From Rugalucina vietnamica (lineage: Eukaryota; Mollusca; Bivalvia; Lucinida; Lucinidae): a stretch of DNA of 64,000 nt. The stretch is from positions 29,163,621 through 29,227,620 of the forward strand of contig OZ024870.1 in assembly GCA_964017185.1 (NCBI GenBank), read 5' to 3'. The notes below the pieces were generated by a model. The model ran no database searches and was not told where the DNA came from. It saw only the letters and a program-made list of their open reading frames with translations. How positions within the stretch are numbered: position 1 is the first letter of the stretch; every line of letters starts with the position of its first letter. Shown here piece by piece: positions 34,010 through 64,000 of this stretch. Both the position numbers and the translations under genes were made by a program.

Positions 34010-34490
34010 TATTTTTATTAGTCTAAACCACTTCGGGCAGGTTCAGACCAGTAATCAAAAGGCTGGTCAGTTAGTTTTATCTGGAAACACAAGCAGCCCA
34101 TATTGCTATCAGAACCTAAAATAACGGGGACTATTTCCTTTTATGCTGCATGCGTAATGCTACAAAAGGGTGATCAAGAGGGAATGTGAGCCCCGCCCAT
34201 TGGAGTCAAGAGAAATATATTAGCTGCTTTTGTCTCCAGGCAAAGTTATAAAAAATCTACTGAATGACCATCTGATAAATGGGTTACAGCACAGAAGGCC
34301 ATAGCCTGCCCAAGCAAAGAGGTTAAAGTAAAACGAGCCTTAGCTGTTAACTCAGGTGGTTATATTTTCAAGCACATATTGAGAGTCATGTCATCCTAAA
34401 GTTTGGTAGAAGTCCGGACATGACCATAGCTGTTCAGTTGACTGGGACATAAAGCACCAGCACAAGCAAACAAACAAACAAGTAATGTGG
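34010..34490. repeat. dispersed repeat of unknown class inside the FB element
   Basis: GAGCCCCGCCCATTGGAG, CCAGGCAAAGTTA, GTGGTTATATTTTCAAGCAC and AGTCCGGACATGACC parallel 38330-38590, and partly 25655-25905 and 55120-55680. Confidence 0.45.
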
Positions 34491-35289
34491 TCACTTTCAG
34501 ATAGTATAAAAGTCAAAGTTCTGTTGACAAATCACTGATAAATACAGGGATATGTAGTTCACAGCGACCTAGACTAAAAATGATTCATGGGGTTTAATAT
34601 CTCATTATCTATAGGCTCACATACATGTATCTTTTCTCATATACATGTATGTATCTTTTATTCTGGAAGACAGACAGCAAAGTCTGAAAATGTAGATCCA
34701 AGTGACATATGATTATGATTTTTAGGGGGCGGGCTGTAACTAATATTGTCAGAAATTGGAGCCCAATCCCTCGTCTTCGGGATAACAATAAAATATGTTT
34801 TAACTATGATCACTGTAAAAGCATGAACTCCTATTGATTGACAGTCATTAGCTGATAACTGATATGGAACATGATACTAGAAAACCTGGTGGCCAGACAA
34901 TGGCTCTGAATACAGGTTGGGTTCCAAAATGAAAACTCAATATTAATTGCGGAGGGGGACAGTTGTACTGTGCAGGTAATAAGGGACCAAAAAATAAACA
35001 TTGGTATCACCTGCATTATCCTTTAGGAGTCTCTTTATTATTCCATAAAGTGATGGGAAAATACCTTAGTATGGCAGTCCATTGATCATTTGCGCATATT
35101 GCACAAGTGAGGTCATAAATTGAATAAACAAATTGAATAAACATTGGCACCAATATACATGTGTGTAGCACATTCAGAAGAATATACACCATATCTCTTT
35201 TAATTGTAGAACAGTGGGTTCTATTGATAAACCATCTATATGCACACTTTTATGTATCCTTTGTCTAGAAAATATGCATGTTCAACTAA

Positions 35290-36110
35290 ATGGTATACAC
35301 ACGCTTGAGACCAAGCTGAAAGTCTACAAGGCTGCGATGCTGCCAACCCTCTTGTATGCATGTGTGACCTAGTCAGTATACCAACGTCATGCAAAGAGAC
35401 TTCACCATTTCCATTTAAGCTGTTAGAGAAAGCTGTTAATATCAAGTGGCAAGACAAGATTCCAGACATAGAGGTCCTGAAGAAAGCAGGGACGCAAAAC
35501 ATGTAAACAGTCTTAAAGCTAGCACAGCTTTAATGGACTGGCATTCTTATAAGAATGCCTGATCATTCTTATAAGAATGCCTGATACGCGACTTCCAAAG
35601 AAAGTTTTCTATGAAGAACTAGAGGAAATCGCTCTTAAGGTGGCCCAAAGAAACGCTAGAACCTCTCTGAAGGATTTCGAAATACAAATGGGTTCTTGGG
35701 AACAGATTGCACAGGCGAGGTCTCATCAACGAAGAAGCAGCTGTTGGCACCTTATGTGTGTTTTCATAGTTTTAGTTAAGTTAAGGTAACTGAGTGGCCA
35801 CCTATTGGGAAAATAGCTGCTCATTCGGCTTACGATATGTTTCATGGTATAAGTACCTGATTGCTGGTGTGTGTTTTTTTCCCCACCTCGGTTTTTGGAG
35901 TGGGGGTCTTTTTCTGATTGCGCCTTTTCCTGATCTTTGCTTACTTGTACCATTCTACGAAAAAACTCTGAAGCTGAAAGAAAGCGCAGAGAAAGCAAAG
36001 CCAAGACCAATAGGTCATCAGCAGGTTCCATGATACTGACTTGCTCTACTTGCAACAGACAGTTTAGAGCTAGAATTGGCCTAGTCAGCCATCAAGAAAT
36101 AATGATGGTC
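35290..36110 (+). pseudogene. non-LTR retrotransposon 3' end, decayed
   Basis: Translation in shifting frames gives TLETKLKVYKAAMLPTLLYA, then MPDTRLPKKVFYEELEE, ARTSLKDFEIQMGSWEQIAQ and, after a gap, EAERKRRESKAK and ILTCSTCNRQFRARIGLVSHQ. From memory this is the C-terminal part of LINE reverse transcriptases, with a terminal C2H2-like finger. Stops (for example after LLYAC) and a duplicated ATTCTTATAAGAATGCCTGAT at about 35543-35583 show it is dead. The frame is interrupted at about 35757-35940 by another repeat. Confidence 0.75.
35757..35940 (+). repeat. dispersed repeat inserted in the LINE remnant
   Basis: GTTTTAGTTAAGTT, CCTATTGGGAAAATAGCTGC, TCGGCTTACGAT, AAGTACCTGATTG and TTTCTGATTGCGCC recur in inverted orientation at 46480-46670. 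The class is unknown; SINE-like size. Confidence 0.65.
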
Positions 36111-37162
36111 TTTCTCATTAGTGAGAGACGAACAACCATAGGCTGAATGGACTGAAACATAAAAGAGTGAGGGTCAAACACTGGGTCTTAGTATGTCATA
36201 CTCCAAAGTCATCATGACAAAAAATCATCGAGTTGACCTTCTCTTCATGACAATAATCTACCTCTTCATGACAATAATCTACAAACAAAGCTTGAGAGAA
36301 AAGTTGCCAAATATGTTCTTTAAAAGTTGTTCTAGTGTAAGACCTTCTTGGCCAAAAGTGTACATTTTTAATGATAAGGCCTAATAAAGAGTATCATTGG
36401 TTCAAGTACATGTACCTTCAGAAGAGTGATTCTTTGACTGATGTTAACAAATTTTACCACCTTACAGTTGTTTGGTTTGAGAAATTCTTTAGTTTCAATA
36501 CCAGCGCTTTTCAATATTGCATTTTCCTTTATTCTGGCTGCCATTTTCGATGATCTCCATACTTTGTGAATTTTTGAAATAGTTTCAATGTACACAGACT
36601 TCAGCCTTTAAATGTGAGTAATTTCAGGTCTTAAAAACCCGATTATTTACATGGCAATTACTGTTCTCTATATACGGGCAACCATCCTGAATGCCATCTT
36701 GAATTTCTCAAAGTGTTCAATGGTGATAAGATGACATCCATTGGAGTCTTAAATGTTTTAATCAAAAGTGCCACCAAACTGTTTGGTTTAAGAAATTCAT
36801 TAGTCTTGAAATCACCTCTTTTCAATAATGTAATTTTCCTTAATTCTGGCGGCCATCTTGGATGCTCTCCATACATTGTCTGTTTTATTGCACTAATTTC
36901 TATGTACCATTGATTCTGCTTTCAAATACAAGTGATCTCATATTCAAAAGTCTCTCAAAATATGATTATTCCCATGTCAACTGCTGTTTTCCTTATACGG
37001 GCAGCCATCTTGGACGCCATCTTGAATATCTCAAAATGCTCAATGATGACAAGATGTCACCCGCCGGATCCTTAATGTAGAAGACCTCACCTTTCCAAAT
37101 ATGTAAAAACATTTTCTATGTACTCCAAATCCAGGTCCACTGAAGGTTCTGCCGGACTATTC

Positions 37163-37925
37163 TCTGAATTATATTGATGTCTCTTACTGTGGCTTGCGAC
37201 TGATTGAGAATCACACCTTTGACAGTGTTGGCGAACTCAGTGTCCTATATGCTCCATTTAATAAGTTGACAGACGACAGTTTCCCGCCAAATATTTTGAT
37301 GAAAAATACAAAGGTAACTATACTCAGTTTGAGATTTAACCAACTGGAGCATTTACTACGAGACCTACCGTCTTCTTTGCTACATCTAGATTACGTTGGT
37401 AATAATATCAAGACAATACCGAAATTCGCATTCCGGTCCTTGCCAAATTTGCAGACGATAGAACTATGGAACGGACGGATAACCACAATTGACGCATTCT
37501 ATGGACTTCCGAATCTTTCAATTCTAGATATAAACACTGACAAAGTGTCATCCGCTATTACGAACAATACTTTTAATGGACTAACAGGCTTGCAAACTTT
37601 GTATTTCTACGAAAATCAAATCAGCAAAATCGAACCAATGGCGTTCTCCTCCTTTCGGAATATCACCTCCATTTGGCTAAGCTCAAATAATCTGACGTCA
37701 CTTGTACCGGAAGTGCTTGACATGAGATTCATTCCACATCTTTCTGAGCTATTTATAGACTTTAACCCATGGAACTGTGACTGTCATCTAAGATGGCTGA
37801 GAGAGAAAGTGGACAATGCTTCCTACGTTATTCAAGACCCACATTTGATAACTTGTGCATCACCAAAAGCGGTTGCTGGCAAAGCATGGGATATACTGAA
37901 GCCAAGTGACTTTATATGTGCTTAA
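37163..37925 (+). CDS. LRR gene, 3' coding part
   Basis: Resumes in the frame of the 5' part with SLNYIDVSYCGLRLIENHTF and runs through the remaining LRRs and the C-cap to TAA at 37923-37925. The only ATG-free stretch is its start, as expected for the second half of a split exon. Confidence 0.85.
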
Positions 37926-37965
37926 AAACATAAAATTAAAAATTATTATATATACATGTATTGAT

Positions 37966-38198
37966 TGAGTCACTGCATAAGAAAAGCAGCAAAATGCTTG
38001 GGCGAAAACAAAGGCGCAGATCAGCTTCGCGATAATCGCGAAGCTGATCAGCGCCTTTGTTTTCGCTACACGGATAGTACAGTTCCTCTTCTTCCTAAAT
38101 CCGAAATTTCAAGCTTTTAGCCTGCTTTTGTGACTGTACAGGCTGGTTTGTGTCGGACGTGGTCGGAACCAAATTGTTGGTTTCCCTTGCGATGGCTA
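37966..38198. mobile_element. MITE family P2
   Basis: CGAAAACAAAGGCGCAGATC, CAGCTTCGCGATAATCGCG and AAGCTGATCAGCGCC at the centre; the right end is TTGTTGGTTTCCCTTGCGATGGCT. The left end is decayed. It starts about 40 bp after the LRR stop codon. Confidence 0.8.
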
Positions 38199-38584
38199 AA
38201 TTACTATTTTTAATGTTCTCAGTTGGACAGTTCTGACCTCAAAACAAAGAATGAAATACAGCTAGACATACGAAGCCTTGTGTCAGTTTAGATATTCGTA
38301 CGCTGTTCTATTGCAAAAGTAAAGGGGTTAATGTAAGACGAAATATGGGCTCCGCGCGTTGGAGCCGTGAGAAATAGATGGGCTGCTCGTGCTTCCAGAC
38401 AAAGCTTACATCTGTTTATTGGTTGACAGATTAGAAGGTCTGAGTCTGCCAAGGAAAATTGGTTCAAGTCATACCAACCATATTTGTACATGTATACCAG
38501 CCACAAATGTTTGATTCTGGTTATATTTTCAAACAGATTTGAGTGTCATGGCATCCAAATATTGGGATGAACTCCCATAAAATG

Positions 38585-38818
38585 AGCCGCCTCGTGGGAA
38601 AACCAACAATGTGGTTTCCGAACAGGTCCAACACAAACCGGCCTGTACAGCTACAGAAGCAGGCTAGAAGCTTGAAATTTTGGAGTTAAGTAGAGGAGGA
38701 ATTGTACTATTCGAGTAGCGAAAACAAAGGCGCTGATCAGCTTCGCGGTCACCGCGAAGCTGATCTGCGCCTTTGTTTTCGCCAGTGCAGATTGTTGCTT
38801 TTCCCATGAGGCGGCTCA
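38585..38818. mobile_element. MITE family P2, full copy
   Basis: GAGCCGCCTCGTGGGAAAACC and CTTTTCCCATGAGGCGGCTC, with the centre CAGCTTCGCGGTCACCGCG and AAGCTG. AAAT flanks both ends. Confidence 0.92.
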
Positions 38819-39250
38819 AATATTGGCAACGTCCCGGAATGACCAAGGTTGTTGTCAGTGACGCTATACCAAGAATCAAACATACCAACGCAATCCGAGA
38901 TCACCCGTCATGTGCTCAGTGTGCGAGCCTCGATCCAAAATAACGTGTTTATTGGATTCGAGTGCGAGCCGATTCTTAATATAATAAGATATGCAATGGT
39001 GAAATCTTGAAAGTCATTCCTGATTTCTGTTTCCAATTCCATTGCAATAAATTGTTAATTTCAATTCTAATTTAAAGACGAATATGTTAAAACAACTATG
39101 ACTTCACACATTCTAGATAGCCAGTGTAATGTTACAGTGCAATAATGCTTGATTATTGTCACCTATCACATATCGCAGCAAATAAGGCACAATGATGACT
39201 TACTATTATAAAATGAATGTAGGAGCGTAGAATGGGCGGAATTCATCAGG

Positions 39251-39466
39251 AAAACGTGTCCGTGTAATGTATACCCCTTATACCTCACTTTTGTATAGCA
39301 AAACTGGGATACGCAGGGGTATACCTATTTCGAGGCGGTTCTAACGTGTACCCACAATCTATGTTTTGATCAAAAATAAGAAAAATATCAAAATTTTTCA
39401 GCTGAAAATTTTCAATTTTTAAAGCTAAAAAAATCTCAGTATATTGCATGGGCAAGTTTTCGTAAT
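39251..39466. mobile_element. MITE family P3
   Basis: AAAACGTGTCCGTGTAATGTA, CTGGGATACGCAGGGGTATAC, CGAGGCGGTTCTAACGTGTA, CCCACAATCTATGTTTTGAT and TATTGCATGGGCAAGTTTTCG. Confidence 0.85.
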
Positions 39467-39610
39467 GTTAATTTCCAAGAAATGATGATTGTATTCCCGA
39501 TGGACGAACAAGATGGACAAACAAGATAGTCTACAAAAATTAAGAGATCTTTCTATTGCTCCCAATTGAAAGTCCAACCAACTCGTGTGATCACTGAGGA
39601 ATGGAGCCGT

Positions 39611-39853
39611 ACAGAATTTGAGCCGCCACATGGGAAAACCAACAATCTGCATAGGCGAAAACAAAGACGCAGATCAGCTTCGCGGTAACCGCGAAGCTGA
39701 TCAGCGCCTTTGTTTTCGCTACTCGGCTAGTACAATTCCTCTCCTACTTTAATCCGAAATTTCAAGCTTCTAGCCTGCTTCTGTGACTGTACAGGCCTGT
39801 TTGTGTCAGACCTGTTCGGAAACCACATTGTTGGTTTTCCCACGAGACGGCTC
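39611..39853. mobile_element. MITE family P2, full copy
   Basis: GAGCCGCCACATGGGAAAACC and GGTTTTCCCACGAGACGGCTC. ATTT flanks both ends. The centre is CAGCTTCGCGGTAACCGCG and AAGCTG. Confidence 0.92.
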
Positions 39854-40104
39854 ATTTGTAAATAATGACGCTCAATGACATTGACGTGATTGGACGCATC
39901 AGGTTTTGGGCGACCAACACGTTTGTGCGAGCATTTTACTCAAGTCTATTGTATTCATACCTTCGAAACATGGTTGTGGGGCGAATGAAACCTGAAGTAC
40001 ATGGAAAGACAGGTATTTTACTTGAACGTTTCTGTGTCCATTGTCCATGACATAGAATCCCAATGCTTCCATAAGGTTAAGGCCCATCTTACTGTCTTAG
40101 TTAA

Positions 40105-41475
40105 AGGGAAAGGCAAGGTTGAAATACAATGCATCTTGAATTAAAGAACACACTTTCCTTAACAATATGGTACATGTTTTATGAAAATCGGATGCAAATT
40201 AAGAAAGTTATTTTAGTTTGAATATTCATCAATGTTTGATGGCGGCCATCTTGGATATTCATGAGGCTTTATGATGTCATAAAGCCCTAATTAAATATGC
40301 AAAATCAATATTAATGAAACAATATTTATATTTTTCTGTTAATGTTTGTTTGAATGTTTTCTACTATAGATTTACTCTAAATTTTAGCCATATTTCACCA
40401 TATTAGTTTTGAAATATGGATTTTATTCTAATTTTAAGATTTTACAGTTTTCTAATTAAATATTCAAAATGGCCGCCAAAAGTCACTTCATTCCAAAATT
40501 TCAATTAAGAAATGAATTTCATTTTTCTGATGTTCATGGAGCTATGAACCGCAGTGGGTCGCGTGCAAAGTGAATGAACCCCGAAGGGGTTCATGTAAGC
40601 TTTGCTAGCGACCCACTGCCGTTCATAGCTCCATGAACATCAGAAAAATTAAACTCATTTCTTATATTTATATTCATTTCTTTCTATCGCTAGTTGAAAA
40701 ATCATCAAGGCGATCATATTTACGAGCGGATAGATAATATACACACAGTGTGTATACAAACAGCGGAACGGCGTCGACGTTAACAAAGTCCAATCAGATT
40801 GGCGAGAGCATTGTTTGTTGACGCCAAGTGTGACGTCGCGTGACACGATGTTGTTCATGGAAGTATGAACACAGATGAACATCTAATGGTTCATCTAAGG
40901 AGGTTTTAGAAAAATGTAAATATTTAAGAAATGAATTTCATTTTTCTGGTGTTCATGGAGCTATGAACCGCAGTAGGTCGCGTGCAAAGTGAATGAACCC
41001 CGAATGGGTTCATGTAAGCTTTGCTAGCGACCCACTGCGGTTCATAGCTCCATGAACAACAGAAAAATTAATTTCATTGCTTATATTTACATTCATTTCT
41101 CTATATCGCTTGTTGAAAAATCACCAAGGCGGTCACATTAACCAGCAAATAGAGAATCTACACACAATGAGTGTTCATACAGCGGAACGGTGTCGACGTT
41201 TACAACGTCCAATCAGATTGGCGATATTCATGTTTTTTGACGTCAAGTTTGGATTACGTCACGTCGCGTGACACAATGGTGTTCATGGAAGTATGAACAC
41301 AGATGAACATCTAATGGTTCATCTAAGGAGGTTTTAGAAAAATGTAAATATATGTTAATATCTCATGTATTCCTCGATCGATTTGAACAAAATTTGCGCC
41401 AAAATGAGTGCTTTGACCAGTTCTTAAGTTTAAAGAGCATTGTTATTGAATATTGCGTTCTCCTTTAAGATGACA
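40105..41475. mobile_element. TIR element with a duplicated 419-bp palindromic core
   Basis: TTAAAGGGAAAGGCAAG and the complement of TTAAAGGAGAACGCAAT mark weakly matching ends. The core unit starts at 40509 and again at 40928 (GAAATGAATTTCATTTTTCT). Each unit carries long arms GTTCATGGAGCTATGAACCGC and complement around CCCCGAAGGGG (CCCCGAATGGG in the second), then a tail with GACGTC and GCGTGACAC. Confidence 0.65.
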
Positions 41476-41479
41476 AATC

Positions 41480-41690
41480 ACCATTATAATCTGTAATATT
41501 AAAGTTTTCTGAAAATGGATTTAGAATAGAATGCCATTGTCACCTTAACTAACTTAAGGTCGTCCTAACTTTACGAGCGGAATCGTGAATTTAACTTGAT
41601 ATGAAGTACTATTAAATAAGTTCAAATCTCACTTCCCACTTCAACAATTGTTGAACGTGAATCAGCAGTCTGATACATGCAGAAATCATT
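41480..41690. other. non-coding upstream of the kringle-CUB gene
   Basis: Nothing recognised. The promoter of the kringle-CUB gene should lie between here and 42155, but no clear TATA box was picked out. Confidence 0.3.
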
Positions 41691-41694
41691 TGAC

Positions 41695-41940
41695 CCTGTG
41701 CGTGAGAAAACCAACAATTTGGGTTCCGACCAGATCCAACACAAACCAGCTGTACAGTCACAGAAGCAGACTACAAACTTGAAATTTGGGCTTTAAGAAG
41801 AATAGGGATTGTACTATCCGTCTAGCGAAATTAAAGTCGCTGATCAGCTTCGCGGTAACCGCGAAGCTGATCTTACCGCGAAGCTGATCTGCGCCTTTGT
41901 TTCGCCCAAGCATTTTGTTGGTTTTCTTATGCAGCGGCTC
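41695..41940. mobile_element. MITE family P2 with a duplicated central arm
   Basis: GTGCGTGAGAAAACCAAC and GTTGGTTTTCTTATGCAGCGGCTC. ATTT on both sides. The centre reads GATCAGCTTCGCGGTAACCG, CGAAGCTGATC and then a second TTACCGCGAAGCTGATC, a local duplication of one hairpin arm. Confidence 0.88.
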
Positions 41941-42154
41941 ATTTCATATTTTCTGCAATTCATACCACATGTAATTACATAGCCCTTCTCTACGAGCATG
42001 CCTTCTGAGTGATTCAGTATAAAAGTTCAGTTGCTCAAACAACTATTATGCGAAATCAGCTTATACTTGACTACAAGTATTACTGTGTTTAAATAAAAAG
42101 AAATTCTGAAAATGCTTCTCCATTACGACATTTCGTGGTGATATTATATGCGAT

Positions 42155-63626
<21,472 letters not shown>

Positions 63627-63664
63627 GTAAGTTCATAAGAAAAAAAAAACATATCCATGAAAAG

Positions 63665-63893
63665 TATAAACCTTGAACCCCAATCTTATATGTAAAACTG
63701 ACTGGGATACACCGGGGTATACATATTTTCTTCATTTTGATCCAAAACCTAGATTGTGGGTACCCGTGGCGGTTCTAACGTTTACCCACAATCAATGTTT
63801 TGAGCAAAAATAAGAAAAATATAAATATGTTTCAACTGGAATAAAAATCTACATATTGCATGGGCATGTTTTCGTAGTTTCGTAAATGTCTTG
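63665..63893. mobile_element. MITE family P3, 40 bp after a donor
   Basis: GATACACCGGGGTATACAT, CCAAAACCTAGATTGTGGGT, GCGGTTCTAACG, CCCACAATCAATGTTTTGAG and ATTGCATGGGCATGTTTTCG. Confidence 0.85.
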
Positions 63894-64000
63894 TCGCATA
63901 GAACCTATTGAGTAATTTAAATTATGTGCCAATCAAAGCCAAATTTTATCTGTAGACCCTTTTGGAAGGGGAAACAAAGTTGGCATAAATGGTTCAGGTC

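Larger units (their letters stand above)
33201..37159. mobile_element. 3,959-bp foldback-type element in the LRR gene, family FB copy 1
   Basis: The left end TAGTCCTGTGGCC and right end GCCGGACTA form the tips. TIRs then run for some 550 bp with high identity (GTGGACCTGGATTT, ACATAGAAAATGTTTTTACA, AAGATGGCGTCCAAGATGGC). TTC stands at 33198-33200 and 37160-37162 as a 3-bp target duplication. The interior holds a LINE remnant and no transposase that I can recognise. A second copy with the same tips lies at 58605-62139. Confidence 0.88.
32731..37925 (+). pseudogene. secreted leucine-rich-repeat protein, split by a transposon
   Basis: 5' part 32731-33200, 3' part 37163-37925; together 410 residues if the insert and one TTC copy are left out. 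A signal peptide (residues 1-27, ICVCTILLLIVY core) is followed by an LRR N-cap with Cys31, Cys35 and Cys37. About ten LRRs follow (NLTTLYFLYNNIGTL, GLQTLYFYENQISKI), then a typical LRR C-cap (NPWNCDCHLRWL...TCASP...FIC). The protein ends one residue after the last Cys, with no membrane span, so it looks secreted. Reading straight on from residue 156 hits a stop at 33226 inside the insert. The body has no other disabling change, so the hit may be recent or allelic. The ligand is unknown. Confidence 0.85.

Overview
The window is eukaryotic genomic DNA, most probably from a bivalve mollusc. Coding DNA is sparse, exons are short with GT-AG borders, and the intergenic and intronic space is packed with short mobile elements of kinds I know from bivalves. 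These include hairpin-capped elements with CCGTC-rich heads and internal tandem repeats, tRNA-derived SINEs, and palindromic MITEs. The assignment rests on repeat style and on domain content, not on a species-specific marker.

Four genes can be supported. (1) 3385?-15467, plus strand: the 3' part of a BRD8-like bromodomain gene, six confident exons encoding the bromodomain and C-terminal tail, plus one doubtful upstream exon. (2) 24249-24713, minus strand: a small secreted protein of unknown function. (3) 32731-37925, plus strand: a secreted leucine-rich-repeat protein whose single coding exon is split by a 3,959-bp transposable element flanked by a 3-bp target duplication. (4) 42155-63626, plus strand, continuing past the right edge: a secreted kringle + CUB + CUB + CUB protein with all module borders in phase 1.

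The rest is repeats. 1-2310 is a 188-bp satellite with an alternating (376-bp) higher-order pattern. 3.9-5.4, 8.6-10.3, 11.4-13.8, 20.1-21.2, 22.6-24.2, 29.4-30.9, 44.2-45.2 and 62.4-63.2 kb hold Helitron-like non-autonomous elements with internal tandem arrays. Three palindromic MITE families, called P1, P2 and P3 here, recur about 5, 17 and 7 times. Several larger terminal-inverted-repeat (TIR) elements are nested in one another. The most elaborate is 45.5-53.5 kb, where TIR pairs enclose one another around an array mixing GTCGAC octamers with CCCTAA telomere-like repeats.

The observations I rate highest are these. A 128-bp tandem array in a BRD8 intron carries nine intact palindromic AGGTCAnnnTGACCT nuclear-receptor elements. 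The 3' end and splice donor of a BRD8 exon have been amplified as intronic decoys. The transposon inside the LRR gene leaves an exact reading frame when removed with one TSD. DxDxDGxxD calcium-loop-like motifs recur at the same place in all three CUB domains. A group of TIR elements shares an end consensus but fills its flanks with different short repeated words.
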